Assembly: GCA_020633775.1 (NCBI GenBank)
Contig: JACKDA010000006.1
Span: forward strand, 66,343-130,342
Length of the DNA: 64,000 nt
Reading direction: 5' to 3'
Source of the DNA: Gemmatimonadales bacterium
GTDB taxonomy: Bacteria > Gemmatimonadota > Gemmatimonadetes > Gemmatimonadales > GWC2-71-9
Below, in pieces: positions 37,588-47,221 of the stretch. The notes below the pieces were generated by a model. That model saw nothing but the letters and a program-made list of their open reading frames with translations. It did not search any database and had not been told where the DNA came from. The first letter of the stretch is position 1. The number at the start of each line of letters is the position of its first letter. The position numbers and the translations under genes are program-made.

Positions 37588-38966
37588 CAGCGGACCTCCG
37601 CGACAGGGTCGAGTGCGGCCTCGAGCAGGCGGGCCGCGGCGATCATCGTGGCCTCGCCGAGGTGGGGTGCGATGAGTTGCCCGCCGAGCGGCAGCCCCTC
37701 GCTGCGCCCGATCGGCTGCGACATCGCCGGCACCCCGGCGAGCGAGGAGGGACACACGAAGACATCGGCGAGGTACATCTGGACCGGGTCGTCGAGCTTC
37801 TCCCCGGCGCGGAAGGCCGGTGTCGGCGTGGTCGGGGTGAACAGCAGGTCGATGCCATCGGCGAACGCCTGGGCGAAGTCCGCGGCGACCATGCGCCGCG
37901 CCGCCTGCGCCCGGGCATAGTACCGGTCGGCGTAGCCCGCGCTGAGCGCGAAGGTCCCGACGAGGATCCGACGACGGACCTCGGCGCCGAACCCGCGCCC
38001 CCGGGTGGCGCGGTAGAGCGCGCGAAGATCCCCCTCGGGGCCGACGTGGCGCACGCCGTAGCGCACGCCATCGTAGCGGGCGAGGTTGGCGGCGGCCTCC
38101 GCGGGGTTCACGATGTAGTAGGCCGGCACCGCCGCGCCGGTGTTCGGCAGCGAGACCTCGCGCACGTGGGCCCCGAGGTCGCGCAGCGCGGCGATGGCCC
38201 GATCGCACCCCGCCCGGATGCCCGGGTCCAGGTCCGCCGGGAAGTACTCCCGGGGCAGCCCGATCGTGAGTCCCTTCAGGTCGGTGCGTGCGTCGGCCAG
38301 CTCCAGCGGCGGCAGCGCGTGCGTCGTCGCGTCAAGCGGGTCGGCACCGGACATCGCGGCGAGCACCCGTGCCGCGTCATCGACGGTGGCGCCGAAGGGC
38401 GAGATGCAATCGAGCGACGAGCCGAAGGCGACCAGCCCGGACCGGGACACACGGCCGTAGCCGGGCTTGATCCCCACCACGCCGCAGAAGGCCGCCGGTT
38501 GCCGGACCGACCCGCCGGTCTCGGAGCCCAGGGCGGCGGGCACGACGCCGGCCGCGACCAGCGCGGCAGAGCCCCCGCTCGAGCCGCCAGGCACCCGCTC
38601 CGGATCGAGGGGGTGGAGGACCCGTCCGTAGGCGGAGTGCTCGGTCGAGGACCCCATCGCGAACTCGTCGAGGTTCGCCTTGCAGGCAAGCAGCGCCCCG
38701 GCGGTGCGCAGCCGCGTGACGGCGGTCGCCTCGAACGGCGAGACATACCCCTCGAGGATCCGCGACGCGCAGGTCGTCGGCAGGTCCTTGGTCACGATGT
38801 TGTCCTTGATCGCGATCGCCATGCCGCTCAGCGGACCTGCCGGCGTCGCGTCGAGCTCGGCCGCCTGCCGGGTGATCGCCTCCTCGGACCACGCGAGCGT
38901 GGCGTTCAGCGACGCCGTCGCCTGCAACCGCGCGATCGTCTCGCGCGCCACGGAATGGATCGTCAT
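37587..38966 (-). CDS. gatA: Aspartyl/glutamyl-tRNA(Asn/Gln) amidotransferase subunit A
   Basis: 459 residues of an amidase-signature enzyme that releases ammonia from glutamine. Catalytic triad: Lys in AIAIKDNIVTKDLPTTC, the cis-Ser in PGGSSGGSAALVAAG, and the nucleophile Ser in LGSETGGSVRQPAAFCG. Start ATG 38966 (MTIHSVARETIARL) overlaps the gatC stop by four bases. Confidence 0.97.
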   Translation of the reverse strand: MTIHSVARETIARLQATASLNATLAWSEEAITRQAAELDATPAGPLSGMAIAIKDNIVTKDLPTTCASRILEGYVSPFEATAVTRLRTAGALLACKANLDEFAMGSSTEHSAYGRVLHPLDPERVPGGSSGGSAALVAAGVVPAALGSETGGSVRQPAAFCGVVGIKPGYGRVSRSGLVAFGSSLDCISPFGATVDDAARVLAAMSGADPLDATTHALPPLELADARTDLKGLTIGLPREYFPADLDPGIRAGCDRAIAALRDLGAHVREVSLPNTGAAVPAYYIVNPAEAAANLARYDGVRYGVRHVGPEGDLRALYRATRGRGFGAEVRRRILVGTFALSAGYADRYYARAQAARRMVAADFAQAFADGIDLLFTPTTPTPAFRAGEKLDDPVQMYLADVFVCPSSLAGVPAMSQPIGRSEGLPLGGQLIAPHLGEATMIAAARLLEAALDPVAEVR

Positions 38967-39259
38967 GCGTCGGCCATCCCCCCGAGCCGCGGCACGACGA
39001 AGAACCCGTCCTCGAACTCGGGCGCGAGGGCCGCCGCGTCGCGACTCATGGGAATCGGGTGCACCTCGTCCGGGCGCAGCCGCAACGACGCCGGCCCGAC
39101 CACGAGCGGGGCGGCCACGTCGTCGGGGATCTCCGCGAGTCCCTCGACGAAGGTGACGATCCGCTCGAGGTCGCCGGCCATGCGCGCGAGCTCGGCCTCG
39201 GCGATCTCCAGTTCGGCGAGCCGCGCCACGTGGCGCACCTCCTCCGGTCCGATCTTCAT
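38963..39259 (-). CDS. gatC: Aspartyl/glutamyl-tRNA(Asn/Gln) amidotransferase subunit C
   Basis: 98 residues, normal for GatC, the belt that holds GatA and GatB together. Motif KIGPEEVRHVARLAELEI at the N-terminus and LRPDEV in the second half. ATG 39259 overlaps the pcrA stop (ATGA); an ATG four codons earlier is possible. Confidence 0.93.
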   Translation of the reverse strand: MKIGPEEVRHVARLAELEIAEAELARMAGDLERIVTFVEGLAEIPDDVAAPLVVGPASLRLRPDEVHPIPMSRDAAALAPEFEDGFFVVPRLGGMADA

Positions 39260-41583
39260 GCTCCCTCCCAATCGCGCTCGAGGCCGGCGAAGGCCACGAG
39301 CAGTTGCTTGGTCCCGACCTCGGGATCGTCGAACGCCACCGACACCTTGGTGTCCTTGCCGGCCCCGGCCAGCCCGAGGATCGCGCCGGAGCCGAAGCGC
39401 CGATGGCGGACCCGCTCGCCCTTGATGTAGCGCGGCGCGTCCTGGTTCTCCTCACCCACCCCGACGATGCCGCTCAGCGGCCCCGTCGGCTGGGCCGGTC
39501 GCGGGCGGGGCATGCTGGTCCCGCCGCGGCGACCCGAGGAGGTGCCGCCGGTCCGGCTGCCACCGAGGCCGCCCGCGCCGCCCCAGGTACCCGACCCGCT
39601 CCACCCCGCGCTGAGCGTGCTGCCACCGAACGAGGTGCGCCGCTCGTCCACCAGTTCCGCCGGGAGCTCGCGCAGGAACCGGGAGGGAGCGCCCGGGCGG
39701 AGGTCGCCACCGCGACGTCGCGAGCGGGCCCACGTCATCAGCAGGGCGTCGCGTGCGCGCGTGATCCCCACGTAGCAGAGCCGCCGCTCCTCCTCGAGTC
39801 CCTCGGTGGACTCCATCGCGCGGGCCAGCGGAAAGAGGCCATCCTCCATCCCGGCGAGGACCACGACGGGCCATTCGAGACCCTTCGCGGTGTGGAGCGT
39901 CATCAGGGTCACCCCGTCGTCGGACCCCGCGGTGGTATCGACGGCGGAGAGGAGCGCCGATTCGGCCAGCCAGCGCTGCAGTGGCGTGCCGGGCTCCTGG
40001 TCCTCGGCGGCGACCACGACTTCCGACCAGTCGGCCGCGCTCGCGACAAGCTCCCGAACATTCTCCCACCGCTCGGCGCCCTCGAGCCCCTCGGCGAGCA
40101 GCAGCGTCTCGTAGTCGAGTGCGGTGAGCAGTTCCTCCATCACGACCGCGGGCGCGGCGTTGCCGGCGCGGGCCGCGCTCCGTTCGACCAGTGCGGCGAA
40201 CTCCAGCAGCGCGGTGCGCACCCCCGGCCGGAGGCCATGGATCGTCTCGGCCCGACCGGCGGCGACGAGCAGCGGCACGTTCCACTGGCGGGCCGCCGCC
40301 TGCAGCTCGGCGAGTGCGGCGGGGCCGATGCCGCGCTTGGGCACCGTGATCGCACGCAGGAAGGCCTGGTCATCACTCGGGTTCGCGACGAGGCGCACGT
40401 AGGCGAGCAGGTCCTTGACCTCGCGCCGATCGAAGAACGAGATCGCGCCGACGATCCGGTACGGCGTCCCCGCGCGGCGGAGGGCCTCCTCCAGGGCGCG
40501 CGACTGCGCGTTGGTGCGGTAGAGCACCGCCATCCCGTGCCACGGCACGCCGGCCCGTTCCCGGCGCGCGAGCTCCGCCGCCACCCACTCCGCCTCGTCG
40601 CGCTCGTCGGCCGCGCCGAGGACCACCAGGCTGTCGCCCCCGGGCCGCACCGCGCGCAGCGTCTTGCCGAGCCGCCCGGTGTTGCGCGCGATCACGGCGT
40701 TGGCCGCATCGAGGATCGGACGGGTCGAGCGGTAGTTCTCCTCCAGGCGGACCAGTGCGGCCTCCGGGAAGTCGCGCCGGAGCAGCTGCATGTTGCCGAC
40801 ATCCGCACCGCGCCATCCGTAGATCGACTGGTCGTCGTCGCCGACGGCGAAGATGTTGCGATGCCCGCTGCCCAGTTCGTGGATCAGGCGGTACTGGGCC
40901 GTGTTGGTGTCCTGGAACTCGTCGACGAGGAGGTAGTCGAAGCGCGCCCGCCAGCGCTCGCGGACGTCGGGGTGGTCCCGGAACAGCGCGAGCGGGTGGA
41001 GGAGGAGGTCATCGAAGTCCATCGCGTTGGCGAGGCGCAGCGCCTGCTGCAGCGCGACGTACACGTCGGCCGCGACCCGGATGGTCGGGTCGCCGGGCGC
41101 GGAGCGCTCGAGGTCCTGGGCGGTCTGCATCCGGTTCTTCGCGCCGGAGATGATCCCCTGGATGACCCGCGGCGGGTACACCTTCGCGGGATGGTTGCGC
41201 TCGTCGAGCAGGCGCTTCACCAGCGAGGTGGTGTCGTCCTGGTCGTAGATCGTGTAGCCGCGGGTGAAGCCGATCCGCTCCGCCTCGCGACGCAGCAGCC
41301 GACCGGAGAGCGAGTGGAAGGTGCCGATCCAGAGCCCGGTCGGGTCGCGCGACAGCAGCTCGCCGACGCGGGCCTTCATCTCGCCGGCGGCCTTGTTGGT
41401 GAAGGTGACCGCGAAGATCCGCTCGGGGCGCACCCCCTCGACCGCGATCAGCTGGGCGATCCGGGTGGTCAGGACGCGGGTCTTGCCGGACCCGGCCCCG
41501 GCGAGGACGAGGATCGGCCCGGCGACATGCGCGGCGGCCTCGCGCTGGGCGGGGTTCAGGACGCGGAGGAGGTCGTCGGTCAT
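39256..41583 (-). CDS. pcrA: ATP-dependent DNA helicase PcrA/UvrD
   Basis: 775 residues of SF1A 3'-5' helicase used in repair and replication restart. Motifs in order: LAGAGSGKTRVLTTRIAQLI (Walker A), VTFTNKAAGEMKARV (Ia), YLLVDEFQDTNTAQ (II), VGDDDQSIYGWRGADV (III), LEENYRSTRPILDAAN (IV), LMTLHTAKGLEWPVVVLAG (V), and CYVGITRARD (VI). The C-terminus has a Gly/Ser-rich linker followed by a PcrA-like tail (RVRHRRFGSGAILGLAG). The start overlaps the histidine-kinase stop. Confidence 0.96.
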   Translation of the reverse strand: MTDDLLRVLNPAQREAAAHVAGPILVLAGAGSGKTRVLTTRIAQLIAVEGVRPERIFAVTFTNKAAGEMKARVGELLSRDPTGLWIGTFHSLSGRLLRREAERIGFTRGYTIYDQDDTTSLVKRLLDERNHPAKVYPPRVIQGIISGAKNRMQTAQDLERSAPGDPTIRVAADVYVALQQALRLANAMDFDDLLLHPLALFRDHPDVRERWRARFDYLLVDEFQDTNTAQYRLIHELGSGHRNIFAVGDDDQSIYGWRGADVGNMQLLRRDFPEAALVRLEENYRSTRPILDAANAVIARNTGRLGKTLRAVRPGGDSLVVLGAADERDEAEWVAAELARRERAGVPWHGMAVLYRTNAQSRALEEALRRAGTPYRIVGAISFFDRREVKDLLAYVRLVANPSDDQAFLRAITVPKRGIGPAALAELQAAARQWNVPLLVAAGRAETIHGLRPGVRTALLEFAALVERSAARAGNAAPAVVMEELLTALDYETLLLAEGLEGAERWENVRELVASAADWSEVVVAAEDQEPGTPLQRWLAESALLSAVDTTAGSDDGVTLMTLHTAKGLEWPVVVLAGMEDGLFPLARAMESTEGLEEERRLCYVGITRARDALLMTWARSRRRGGDLRPGAPSRFLRELPAELVDERRTSFGGSTLSAGWSGSGTWGGAGGLGGSRTGGTSSGRRGGTSMPRPRPAQPTGPLSGIVGVGEENQDAPRYIKGERVRHRRFGSGAILGLAGAGKDTKVSVAFDDPEVGTKQLLVAFAGLERDWEGA

Positions 41584-42761
41584 CCGTCGGCCAGCGGGAA
41601 GTGCATCAGGAACGTGGTCCCCTCGGTGGTGGGTTCGAGATCGATGGTGCCGCCGTGGCCCTCCTCGACGACGCGGCGCACCAGGGCGAGGCCGATGCCC
41701 CAGCCCCCGCGCTTCGTGCTGATCCCCGGCTCGAAGATGGCGCGACGGATCTCGCGCGGCACGCCGGGCCCGTCATCGTGGACCCGGGCGACGGCCTGCC
41801 CGCCCTGCACGCCCGCCGAGAGGACGATGCGCCCGCCGCGGCCCTGCAGGGCATCGGCCGCGTTCTTCACGAGCGCCTCGAACGCCCACTCGAGGAGGAC
41901 GGGGTCGCCCTGGATCACCGGGCCCGCGCTCGGCGCGTCGACCTCGACGACGATCGCGTTCGCGTGTCGCGGCAGCCGCGAGCGATAGTAGCCGGCGACC
42001 TTCTCGGCCAGCGCGCCCAGCGAGACCGGATCGCGCCGGGCCGGATTGCCGATCCGCTCGAACCGCTGCGCCACGCGCTGGAGGCGCTCCGCGTCGGCAT
42101 CGAGGTGCTCGGCGAGCCGGGGCGCCGGCACGCCACCGCCCCGCAGCTGCTCGATCCAGCCCTGCAGCGAGGTGAGCGGCGTCCCCATCTGGTGGGCGGC
42201 CTCGCGCGCCATCGCGACCCAGAGCCGGTCCCGGCGCGCCCGCGACTGGCTGCGATAGGCGACGACGGCGACGGTCACCATCACGACGATCGTCAGGCCC
42301 TGCAGCAGGGCGAGGGTCCGCAGCATCCGCGAGGCGGGGACGGGGCCGACATGCACGGTGCCGATCGGCGACGTGCTCGGCGGCGTGACCTCGTCGAGGG
42401 TCGCGGCGAACGCGCGGATCCGCGGGTCGTCGCCCTCAGCCTCGAACGGCAGGTTGGCGGAGCTGATCACCCGACCATCGGGCGCCGTCACGACCAGCGG
42501 GACCCCGAGCTCGCGCACCTGCTTGCCGAGCTCGAAGAGCGCATCGGTCGCGGCGAGCGGGTCGGGATCGTTCAGGCCACCGAAGGTCCGGGCATAGAGC
42601 CGCGAGGCCGAGATGGCGTCCTCGCGGAAGTGGCGCGCGACAATCGCGGACGCCGCGAACGAGAGCCCGACCAGGATCGCGACGAGGACGAGGGCGACCG
42701 CGGGCGCGAACCGGCGGAGGCCCTCCCTACGCCCGGGCGACGAGCCGGTCCGTGCCGACAT
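41580..42761 (-). CDS. Sensor histidine kinase
   Basis: 393 residues. Two membrane helices (about 23-42, FAPAVALVLVAILVGLSFAA; and about 155-175, LTIVVMVTVAVVAY) bracket a periplasmic sensor domain. The phosphoacceptor His (about residue 190) is in REAAHQMGTPLTSLQGW, and the ATPase domain has HDDGPGVP and GGWGIGLALVRRVVEEGHGG. No response regulator is adjacent, so its partner is elsewhere. The ATG at 42761 lies 34 bases inside serS; the frame stays open upstream but is unlike a kinase. Confidence 0.88.
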   Translation of the reverse strand: MSARTGSSPGRREGLRRFAPAVALVLVAILVGLSFAASAIVARHFREDAISASRLYARTFGGLNDPDPLAATDALFELGKQVRELGVPLVVTAPDGRVISSANLPFEAEGDDPRIRAFAATLDEVTPPSTSPIGTVHVGPVPASRMLRTLALLQGLTIVVMVTVAVVAYRSQSRARRDRLWVAMAREAAHQMGTPLTSLQGWIEQLRGGGVPAPRLAEHLDADAERLQRVAQRFERIGNPARRDPVSLGALAEKVAGYYRSRLPRHANAIVVEVDAPSAGPVIQGDPVLLEWAFEALVKNAADALQGRGGRIVLSAGVQGGQAVARVHDDGPGVPREIRRAIFEPGISTKRGGWGIGLALVRRVVEEGHGGTIDLEPTTEGTTFLMHFPLADG

Positions 42762-44010
42762 ACGGCGCCAGCGCCTCGGGCAGCCGCACGGAGCCGTCCG
42801 CCTGCTGGCCGTTCTCGAGCAGGGCGATGATCGTGCGCGGGAACGCGACGCCCGAGGCGTTGAGCGTGTGCACGAACTCGGGCTTGGCGCCCGGCGCGGG
42901 ACGGAACCGGATGTTGGCCCGGCGGGCCTGGAAGTCGGTGAACGTGCTCGCGCTCGACGCCTCGAGCCAGCCGCCGATTCCCGCGGCCCACACCTCGAGG
43001 TCGAGCGTGCGCGCACTGGCGAAGCCGGTGTCGCCGCTCGCGAGCGCGAGGACCCGATAGGGAATCTCCAGCCGCTGGAGGACCGCCTCGGCGTGCGCGG
43101 TGATCCGCGCGTGCTCGGCCTCGCTCTCCTCGGGGCGCACCAGCCGGACCAATTCCACCTTGTCGAACTGGTGGACCCGGATCAGGCCGCGCGTGTCCTT
43201 GCCGTGCGACCCCGCCTCGCGCCGGAAGCACGGCGTGTAGGCGGTGTATGCCAGCGGCAGGTCGGCCGCCTCGAGGATCTCGCCGGCGTGCAGGTTGGTG
43301 ACCGGGACCTCCGCGGTGGGCACCAGGTAGAGCCCGTCGCGTTCGCTGTGGTAGAGGTCCTCCTGGAACTTCGGCAGCTGCCCGGTGCCGCGCGCGGTCG
43401 CGGCGTTGACCAGGTACGGCGGCTGCACCTCGAGGTAGCCGTGCTCGCGCACGTGCAGGTCGAGCATGAAGTTCGCGAGCGCGCGGACGAGCCGCGCGCC
43501 CTGTCCGGTGAAGACCGGGAAGCCGCTGCCGGTGATGCGTGCACCGCGGGGCAGGTCGAAGAGGCCAAGCGCCTCGCCGATCTCCCAGTGCGGTCGCGGG
43601 GCAAAGTCGAACCGCGGCGCGACGCCCCACCGACGGACCTCGACATTGTCCTCCGGCCCGCCCTCGGGCACGTCGGCGGCGAGGAGGTTCGGCACCGAGG
43701 CGAGGTGCACGTCGAGCAGCGCCTCGAACTCGCGCAGGTCCTCCTCCAGCGACTTGAGCGTGCCGGCCCGCTCCGCCAGCTCGCCCTGCAGCGCGTCGAC
43801 GTCCTCGCCGGCCTGCTTGCGCCGGCCGAACTCGCGACTCGCCTCGTTGCGTTCCGCGCGCAACTGTTCGACCCGCGCGAGGCACTCCCGCCGGGCCGCA
43901 TCGAGCTCGAGGACCCGGTCGAACTGCGCCAGGGCGTCGGCGTCGCGACGCCGCGCCAGCGCCGCGCGGGCCGCCTCGGGGGCGTCGCGGAGGGCACGGA
44001 GATCGAGCAC
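42727..44010 (-). CDS. serS: Seryl-tRNA synthetase
   Basis: 427 residues of class II synthetase. N-terminal long coiled-coil arm (about 30-105), motif 2 CFRREAGSHGKDTRGLIRVH and motif 3 near TLNASGVAFPRTIIALLEN. It charges tRNA-Ser (and tRNA-Sec where present). The GTG start (VLDLRALRDAPE) follows the lipoprotein stop by two bases; family members begin with this MLDLxLLR pattern. Confidence 0.95.
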   Translation of the reverse strand: MLDLRALRDAPEAARAALARRRDADALAQFDRVLELDAARRECLARVEQLRAERNEASREFGRRKQAGEDVDALQGELAERAGTLKSLEEDLREFEALLDVHLASVPNLLAADVPEGGPEDNVEVRRWGVAPRFDFAPRPHWEIGEALGLFDLPRGARITGSGFPVFTGQGARLVRALANFMLDLHVREHGYLEVQPPYLVNAATARGTGQLPKFQEDLYHSERDGLYLVPTAEVPVTNLHAGEILEAADLPLAYTAYTPCFRREAGSHGKDTRGLIRVHQFDKVELVRLVRPEESEAEHARITAHAEAVLQRLEIPYRVLALASGDTGFASARTLDLEVWAAGIGGWLEASSASTFTDFQARRANIRFRPAPGAKPEFVHTLNASGVAFPRTIIALLENGQQADGSVRLPEALAPYVGTDRLVARA

Positions 44011-44012
44011 CG

Positions 44013-44555
44013 TCAGTTCCTCGGGATCCCGGGTCCGAGCTGGCGGTACCCGCAATTCGTGTTGGCCATCACCCGGAAGGTGAGGGTTCGCGCCGCGGCG
44101 TCGATCGCGAGCACCTCGAGCTTGGCGTACTGCGGCACCGAGAGGACGCAGGCGATCCGGGACCGCGCGACGAGGACGTCGCCGACCGCGACCGCGACCG
44201 AATCGTCGCTGACGTAGCCGGAGGTGGGCGGATCCACCAGGGCGTCGAACGCCGCGGTGGACTGCTGCAGCCCGGGATTCGACCCGCGGCCGCCGAGCCC
44301 GAGCGCGTCGAGCGGGATCAGGAGGTGGCGTCCGTCGCGCACCAGGTACACGAAGTCGAACCCGGTGGTCAGGTCGGGTCGGACGAGGCGGTCATCGGGG
44401 ATCGAGTAGGCCGACGGCGCCGAGACCGGAGTCCCCTCGAGGGAGGAGATCGTGAGCGTGTCGACGGTGTTCTCGAAGAACGCATCGCCGAGCCGGTTGT
44501 CGCCGCAGGCGGTGCACAGGACGGCAAGGGCGAGGAGGGCGCGCGAGTGGCTCAT
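44013..44555 (-). CDS. Lipoprotein of unknown function
   Basis: 180 residues. Signal MSHSRALLALAVLCTAC with lipobox CTAC (Cys 17). The rest has no motif that I recognise; it is rich in short strands and contains two further cysteines (IACVLSVPQ and NTNCGYRQL), perhaps a disulfide. It is the first gene upstream of serS and probably opens that operon. Confidence 0.6.
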   Translation of the reverse strand: MSHSRALLALAVLCTACGDNRLGDAFFENTVDTLTISSLEGTPVSAPSAYSIPDDRLVRPDLTTGFDFVYLVRDGRHLLIPLDALGLGGRGSNPGLQQSTAAFDALVDPPTSGYVSDDSVAVAVGDVLVARSRIACVLSVPQYAKLEVLAIDAAARTLTFRVMANTNCGYRQLGPGIPRN

Positions 44556-44604
44556 GGCGGAAGGTTAGACCGCTCCCCGGGGCGCGGCAACCCGGCATGG
44601 TTGC

Positions 44605-44634
44605 TTGACTTCCGCCGTCAGCGGCGCCTAGCTT
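44605..44634 (+). promoter_or_regulatory. Probable promoter of the roadblock-manC operon
   Basis: TTGACT at 44605-44610, an 18-base spacer, TAGCTT at 44629-44634. It lies in the only sizeable gap before the roadblock gene, about 34 bases upstream of its ATG, and between two divergently read genes. Confidence 0.5.
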
Positions 44635-44668
44635 CGCCGCTGCCCACCCGCGCCCCGGAGTCCGTCGC

Positions 44669-45022
44669 ATGCCGTCCCTCGCCGATGCCGTCCACACCTT
44701 CGCCGCCCGCCCCGACGTGGCGGGTGTGGTGCTCCTCAGCGACGAGGGGCTGGTGGTCGGCGCGGAGCTGCCGTCCGGCCTGGAGGCGGAGACGATCGCC
44801 GCGCTCGCGGCGACGGCCCAGCGGACCCTCACCTCCCTCGGGAGCGCACTCGGGCACGGGGTCGCCTCCCAGATCGTCCTCGACGCCCCAGCCGGCACGA
44901 CGATCCTGACGCGCCTCGGCGCCGGGGCGACCCTCCTCGTCCTCGCAGCCGACGCCGTCGAGCTCGCGGACCTCCTCCACGCGCTGCGGGGTGCCGCACC
45001 GCCCAGTCCGGACCCGACCTGA
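44669..45022 (+). CDS. Roadblock/LC7-domain protein (MglB-like)
   Basis: 117 residues covering one roadblock fold: SLADAVHTFAARPDVAGVVL, then DEGLVVGAELPSG and the C-terminal helix. Such proteins are often GTPase-activating partners of small Ras-like GTPases (MglA), but no MglA gene is in the window. Its stop and the manC start share a base (TGATG), so it is translated together with sugar-nucleotide genes. Confidence 0.75.
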   Translation: MPSLADAVHTFAARPDVAGVVLLSDEGLVVGAELPSGLEAETIAALAATAQRTLTSLGSALGHGVASQIVLDAPAGTTILTRLGAGATLLVLAADAVELADLLHALRGAAPPSPDPT

Positions 45023-46050
45023 TGCACTGGGGCGTGTTGCTCGCGGGCGGGTCGGGGACGCGATTCTGGCCGCTCTCGTCCCCGAGTCGCCCGAAGCAGT
45101 TGCTTCCCCTCGCCGGGAGTCGGTCGAGCGCGGAGGAGGCCGTGGATCGCCTCGCGGGGTTCATCCCGCCCGAGCGCATCCTGGTGGTCACCGGGGCGGC
45201 GCTCGCGCCACCGCTGCAGGCTGCCCTCCCGGTGCCTCACGCGAACTACCTGATCGAGCCGCGCGCCGCCAGCACCGGGCCCGCGCTGGTGTGGGCCACC
45301 GTCGAGGCGCTCCGCCGGGATCCCGATGCCGGGGTGATCTCGATGCACGCCGACTGGGCCATCCGCGATCCCTCGGCCTTCGTCGCCACCGCCGCCACCG
45401 CCCTGGACACCGCGGCGCGACACGCCCGTCTGGTCACGGTCGGGATGGTCCCCTCGCGCCCCGAGACGGGGTTCGGCTACATCGTGCCGGGCGAGCCGCT
45501 CGATGGCGCCGCCCGCTCGGTGGCGCGCTTCATCGAGAAGCCGGATGCGGCACGCGCCCTCGACCTGATGGCGGACGGGGCGCTCTGGAACAGCGGCCTC
45601 TTCGCGTGGCGCGCGCAGGACCTGCTCCGCGAGGTCCGGCTCCACACCCCGGAGATCGCCACCGGGCTGCCTGCCCTCGAGGCCGGCGACCCGATCGCCT
45701 TCTTCGAAGGGGTGCGCGCGGTCTCCATCGATGTCGGGGTCTTCGAGCGAAGCGAGGCGATCGCCGTCGTGCCCGGCGACTTCCCCTGGGACGACATCGG
45801 GACCTGGGAGGCGCTCGCCCGGGTCCGCCCCCGCGACCGCCGCGGCAACGTGGTCCACGGCGCGGTCACCCTGGTCGAATGCAGCGACTGCATCGTCTGG
45901 AACGACGGCCCGCCGCTCGTGCTCTCTGGCGTCCGCGATCTCGTGGTCGTCCACGCCAACCAGCGAACCCTGGTCCTCGATCGGGCCCGGGCTCCCCACC
46001 TCAAGCACACCCTGGACGCCCTCCCCGAGGGCGTCCGTGACCTGGAGTGA
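45022..46050 (+). CDS. manC: Mannose-1-phosphate guanylyltransferase
   Basis: 342 residues. It makes GDP-mannose from mannose-1-phosphate and GTP. Signature: GVLLAGGSGTRFWPLSSPS at the N-terminus followed by RPKQLLPLAG, ETGFGYIVPGEPL, RFIEKPDAARAL, NSGLFAWRA, and FPWDDIGTWEALA. No C-terminal isomerase domain is present, so it is the single-function type. One base separates its stop from the next ATG. Confidence 0.93.
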   Translation: MHWGVLLAGGSGTRFWPLSSPSRPKQLLPLAGSRSSAEEAVDRLAGFIPPERILVVTGAALAPPLQAALPVPHANYLIEPRAASTGPALVWATVEALRRDPDAGVISMHADWAIRDPSAFVATAATALDTAARHARLVTVGMVPSRPETGFGYIVPGEPLDGAARSVARFIEKPDAARALDLMADGALWNSGLFAWRAQDLLREVRLHTPEIATGLPALEAGDPIAFFEGVRAVSIDVGVFERSEAIAVVPGDFPWDDIGTWEALARVRPRDRRGNVVHGAVTLVECSDCIVWNDGPPLVLSGVRDLVVVHANQRTLVLDRARAPHLKHTLDALPEGVRDLE

Positions 46051-46051
46051 C

Positions 46052-47221
46052 ATGACCGCGCTGTACCTGCTCGACCCCGAGACCCCCGGCGCCGCGTGGG
46101 CGCCCTTCACCGCCGCCACCCCGATCAGTGAACTCCGCGCCGCCGCCTGGCTCCAGCACGAGCGCTGGAGTCGTGCCCTCGGCGCGTCCGTCGCAGGGCT
46201 GCTGGCACCCCATGTCGCCGGGCCGCGGCCGACCGGGGCGATCCCGCTCGTGACGGGTGATGCCATCGCCGGGCCCTGCTGGGTTGCCGATGCGACCTTC
46301 GCCCCCAAGCTGCCGATGCGGCCGGTCGGGGGGGCCAAGCGACTCCTCCACGCCGGCACCGCCGTCGCGTGGCGGCTCGACCCGGGCGAGCGCTGGACGG
46401 GACGACACGACGCCGGGGACGGCCTCGTCGTCGAGGGACTCCCGATGCGCGGGACCTGGGACCTCCTCGCCGCGCTGGAGCAGTTCCTCTTCACCGATAC
46501 CCTTGCCGGCCTCGAGGGCGGCTCCGATCCGCTGCCATCGGGGGTGATCGTGATGGGCAACCCGGAGGCGATCGCGGTGCGTGGCGCCGAGGTCGAACCC
46601 GGGGTGGTGCTCGACGTCCGCAAGGGGGCGATCCTGCTCGAACGCGGGGTCCAGGTCCGCAGCGGGACGCGACTCGAGGGGCCCTGCTGGATCGGCGCGG
46701 GCACCCAGGTGCAGGGCGGTGCGCTCCGCCACGTGAGCGCCGGGCCGCAGTGCCGGCTGCACGGCGAGATCTCGACCTCGGTCTTCCTCGGGCACGCCAA
46801 CAAGAGCCATGACGGGTTCCTGGGGCACTCGGTCATCGGGCGATGGGTGAACCTCGGCGCGGGCACCATCACCTCGAACCTGAAGAACACCTACGGGCCG
46901 GTGCGGCTCGACATCGGCGCGGAGCGCCTCGAGACCGGGCGGACGAACCTCGGCTCGCTGATCGGCGACCACGTCAAGACGGCGATCGGCACGCTGCTCC
47001 CCACCGGCGCGGTGCTCGGCACCGGCGCGAACCTGTTCGGCGATCCGCGCGCCCCGAAGCACGTCCCGGCGTTCGCGTGGGGCGACGGCGACACCCGCCT
47101 CTCGCTGCCGGCATTCCTCGACGTCGCGCGCCGCGTGATGCCGCGGCGCGACGTGCCCGTCGACGATGCGATGCTCGCCGCACTCACCGCGCTCTATCAG
47201 CGGCAGACCCCCGCCGGGTGA
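46052..47221 (+). CDS. GlmU-like putative sugar nucleotidyltransferase with left-handed beta-helix acyltransferase domain
   Basis: 389 residues. The first 200 are a reduced and atypical nucleotidyltransferase region; the last ~180 form a left-handed beta-helix of hexapeptide type (VEPGVVLDVRKGAILLERGV, IGRWVNLGAGTITSNLKNT). The GAGTITSNLKNTYG string matches the acetyltransferase active region of GlmU relatives (TIGR03991 group in Bacteroidota and related phyla). It may be the alternative UDP-GlcNAc synthase. The following GTG start overlaps its stop (GTGA). Confidence 0.8.
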   Translation: MTALYLLDPETPGAAWAPFTAATPISELRAAAWLQHERWSRALGASVAGLLAPHVAGPRPTGAIPLVTGDAIAGPCWVADATFAPKLPMRPVGGAKRLLHAGTAVAWRLDPGERWTGRHDAGDGLVVEGLPMRGTWDLLAALEQFLFTDTLAGLEGGSDPLPSGVIVMGNPEAIAVRGAEVEPGVVLDVRKGAILLERGVQVRSGTRLEGPCWIGAGTQVQGGALRHVSAGPQCRLHGEISTSVFLGHANKSHDGFLGHSVIGRWVNLGAGTITSNLKNTYGPVRLDIGAERLETGRTNLGSLIGDHVKTAIGTLLPTGAVLGTGANLFGDPRAPKHVPAFAWGDGDTRLSLPAFLDVARRVMPRRDVPVDDAMLAALTALYQRQTPAG

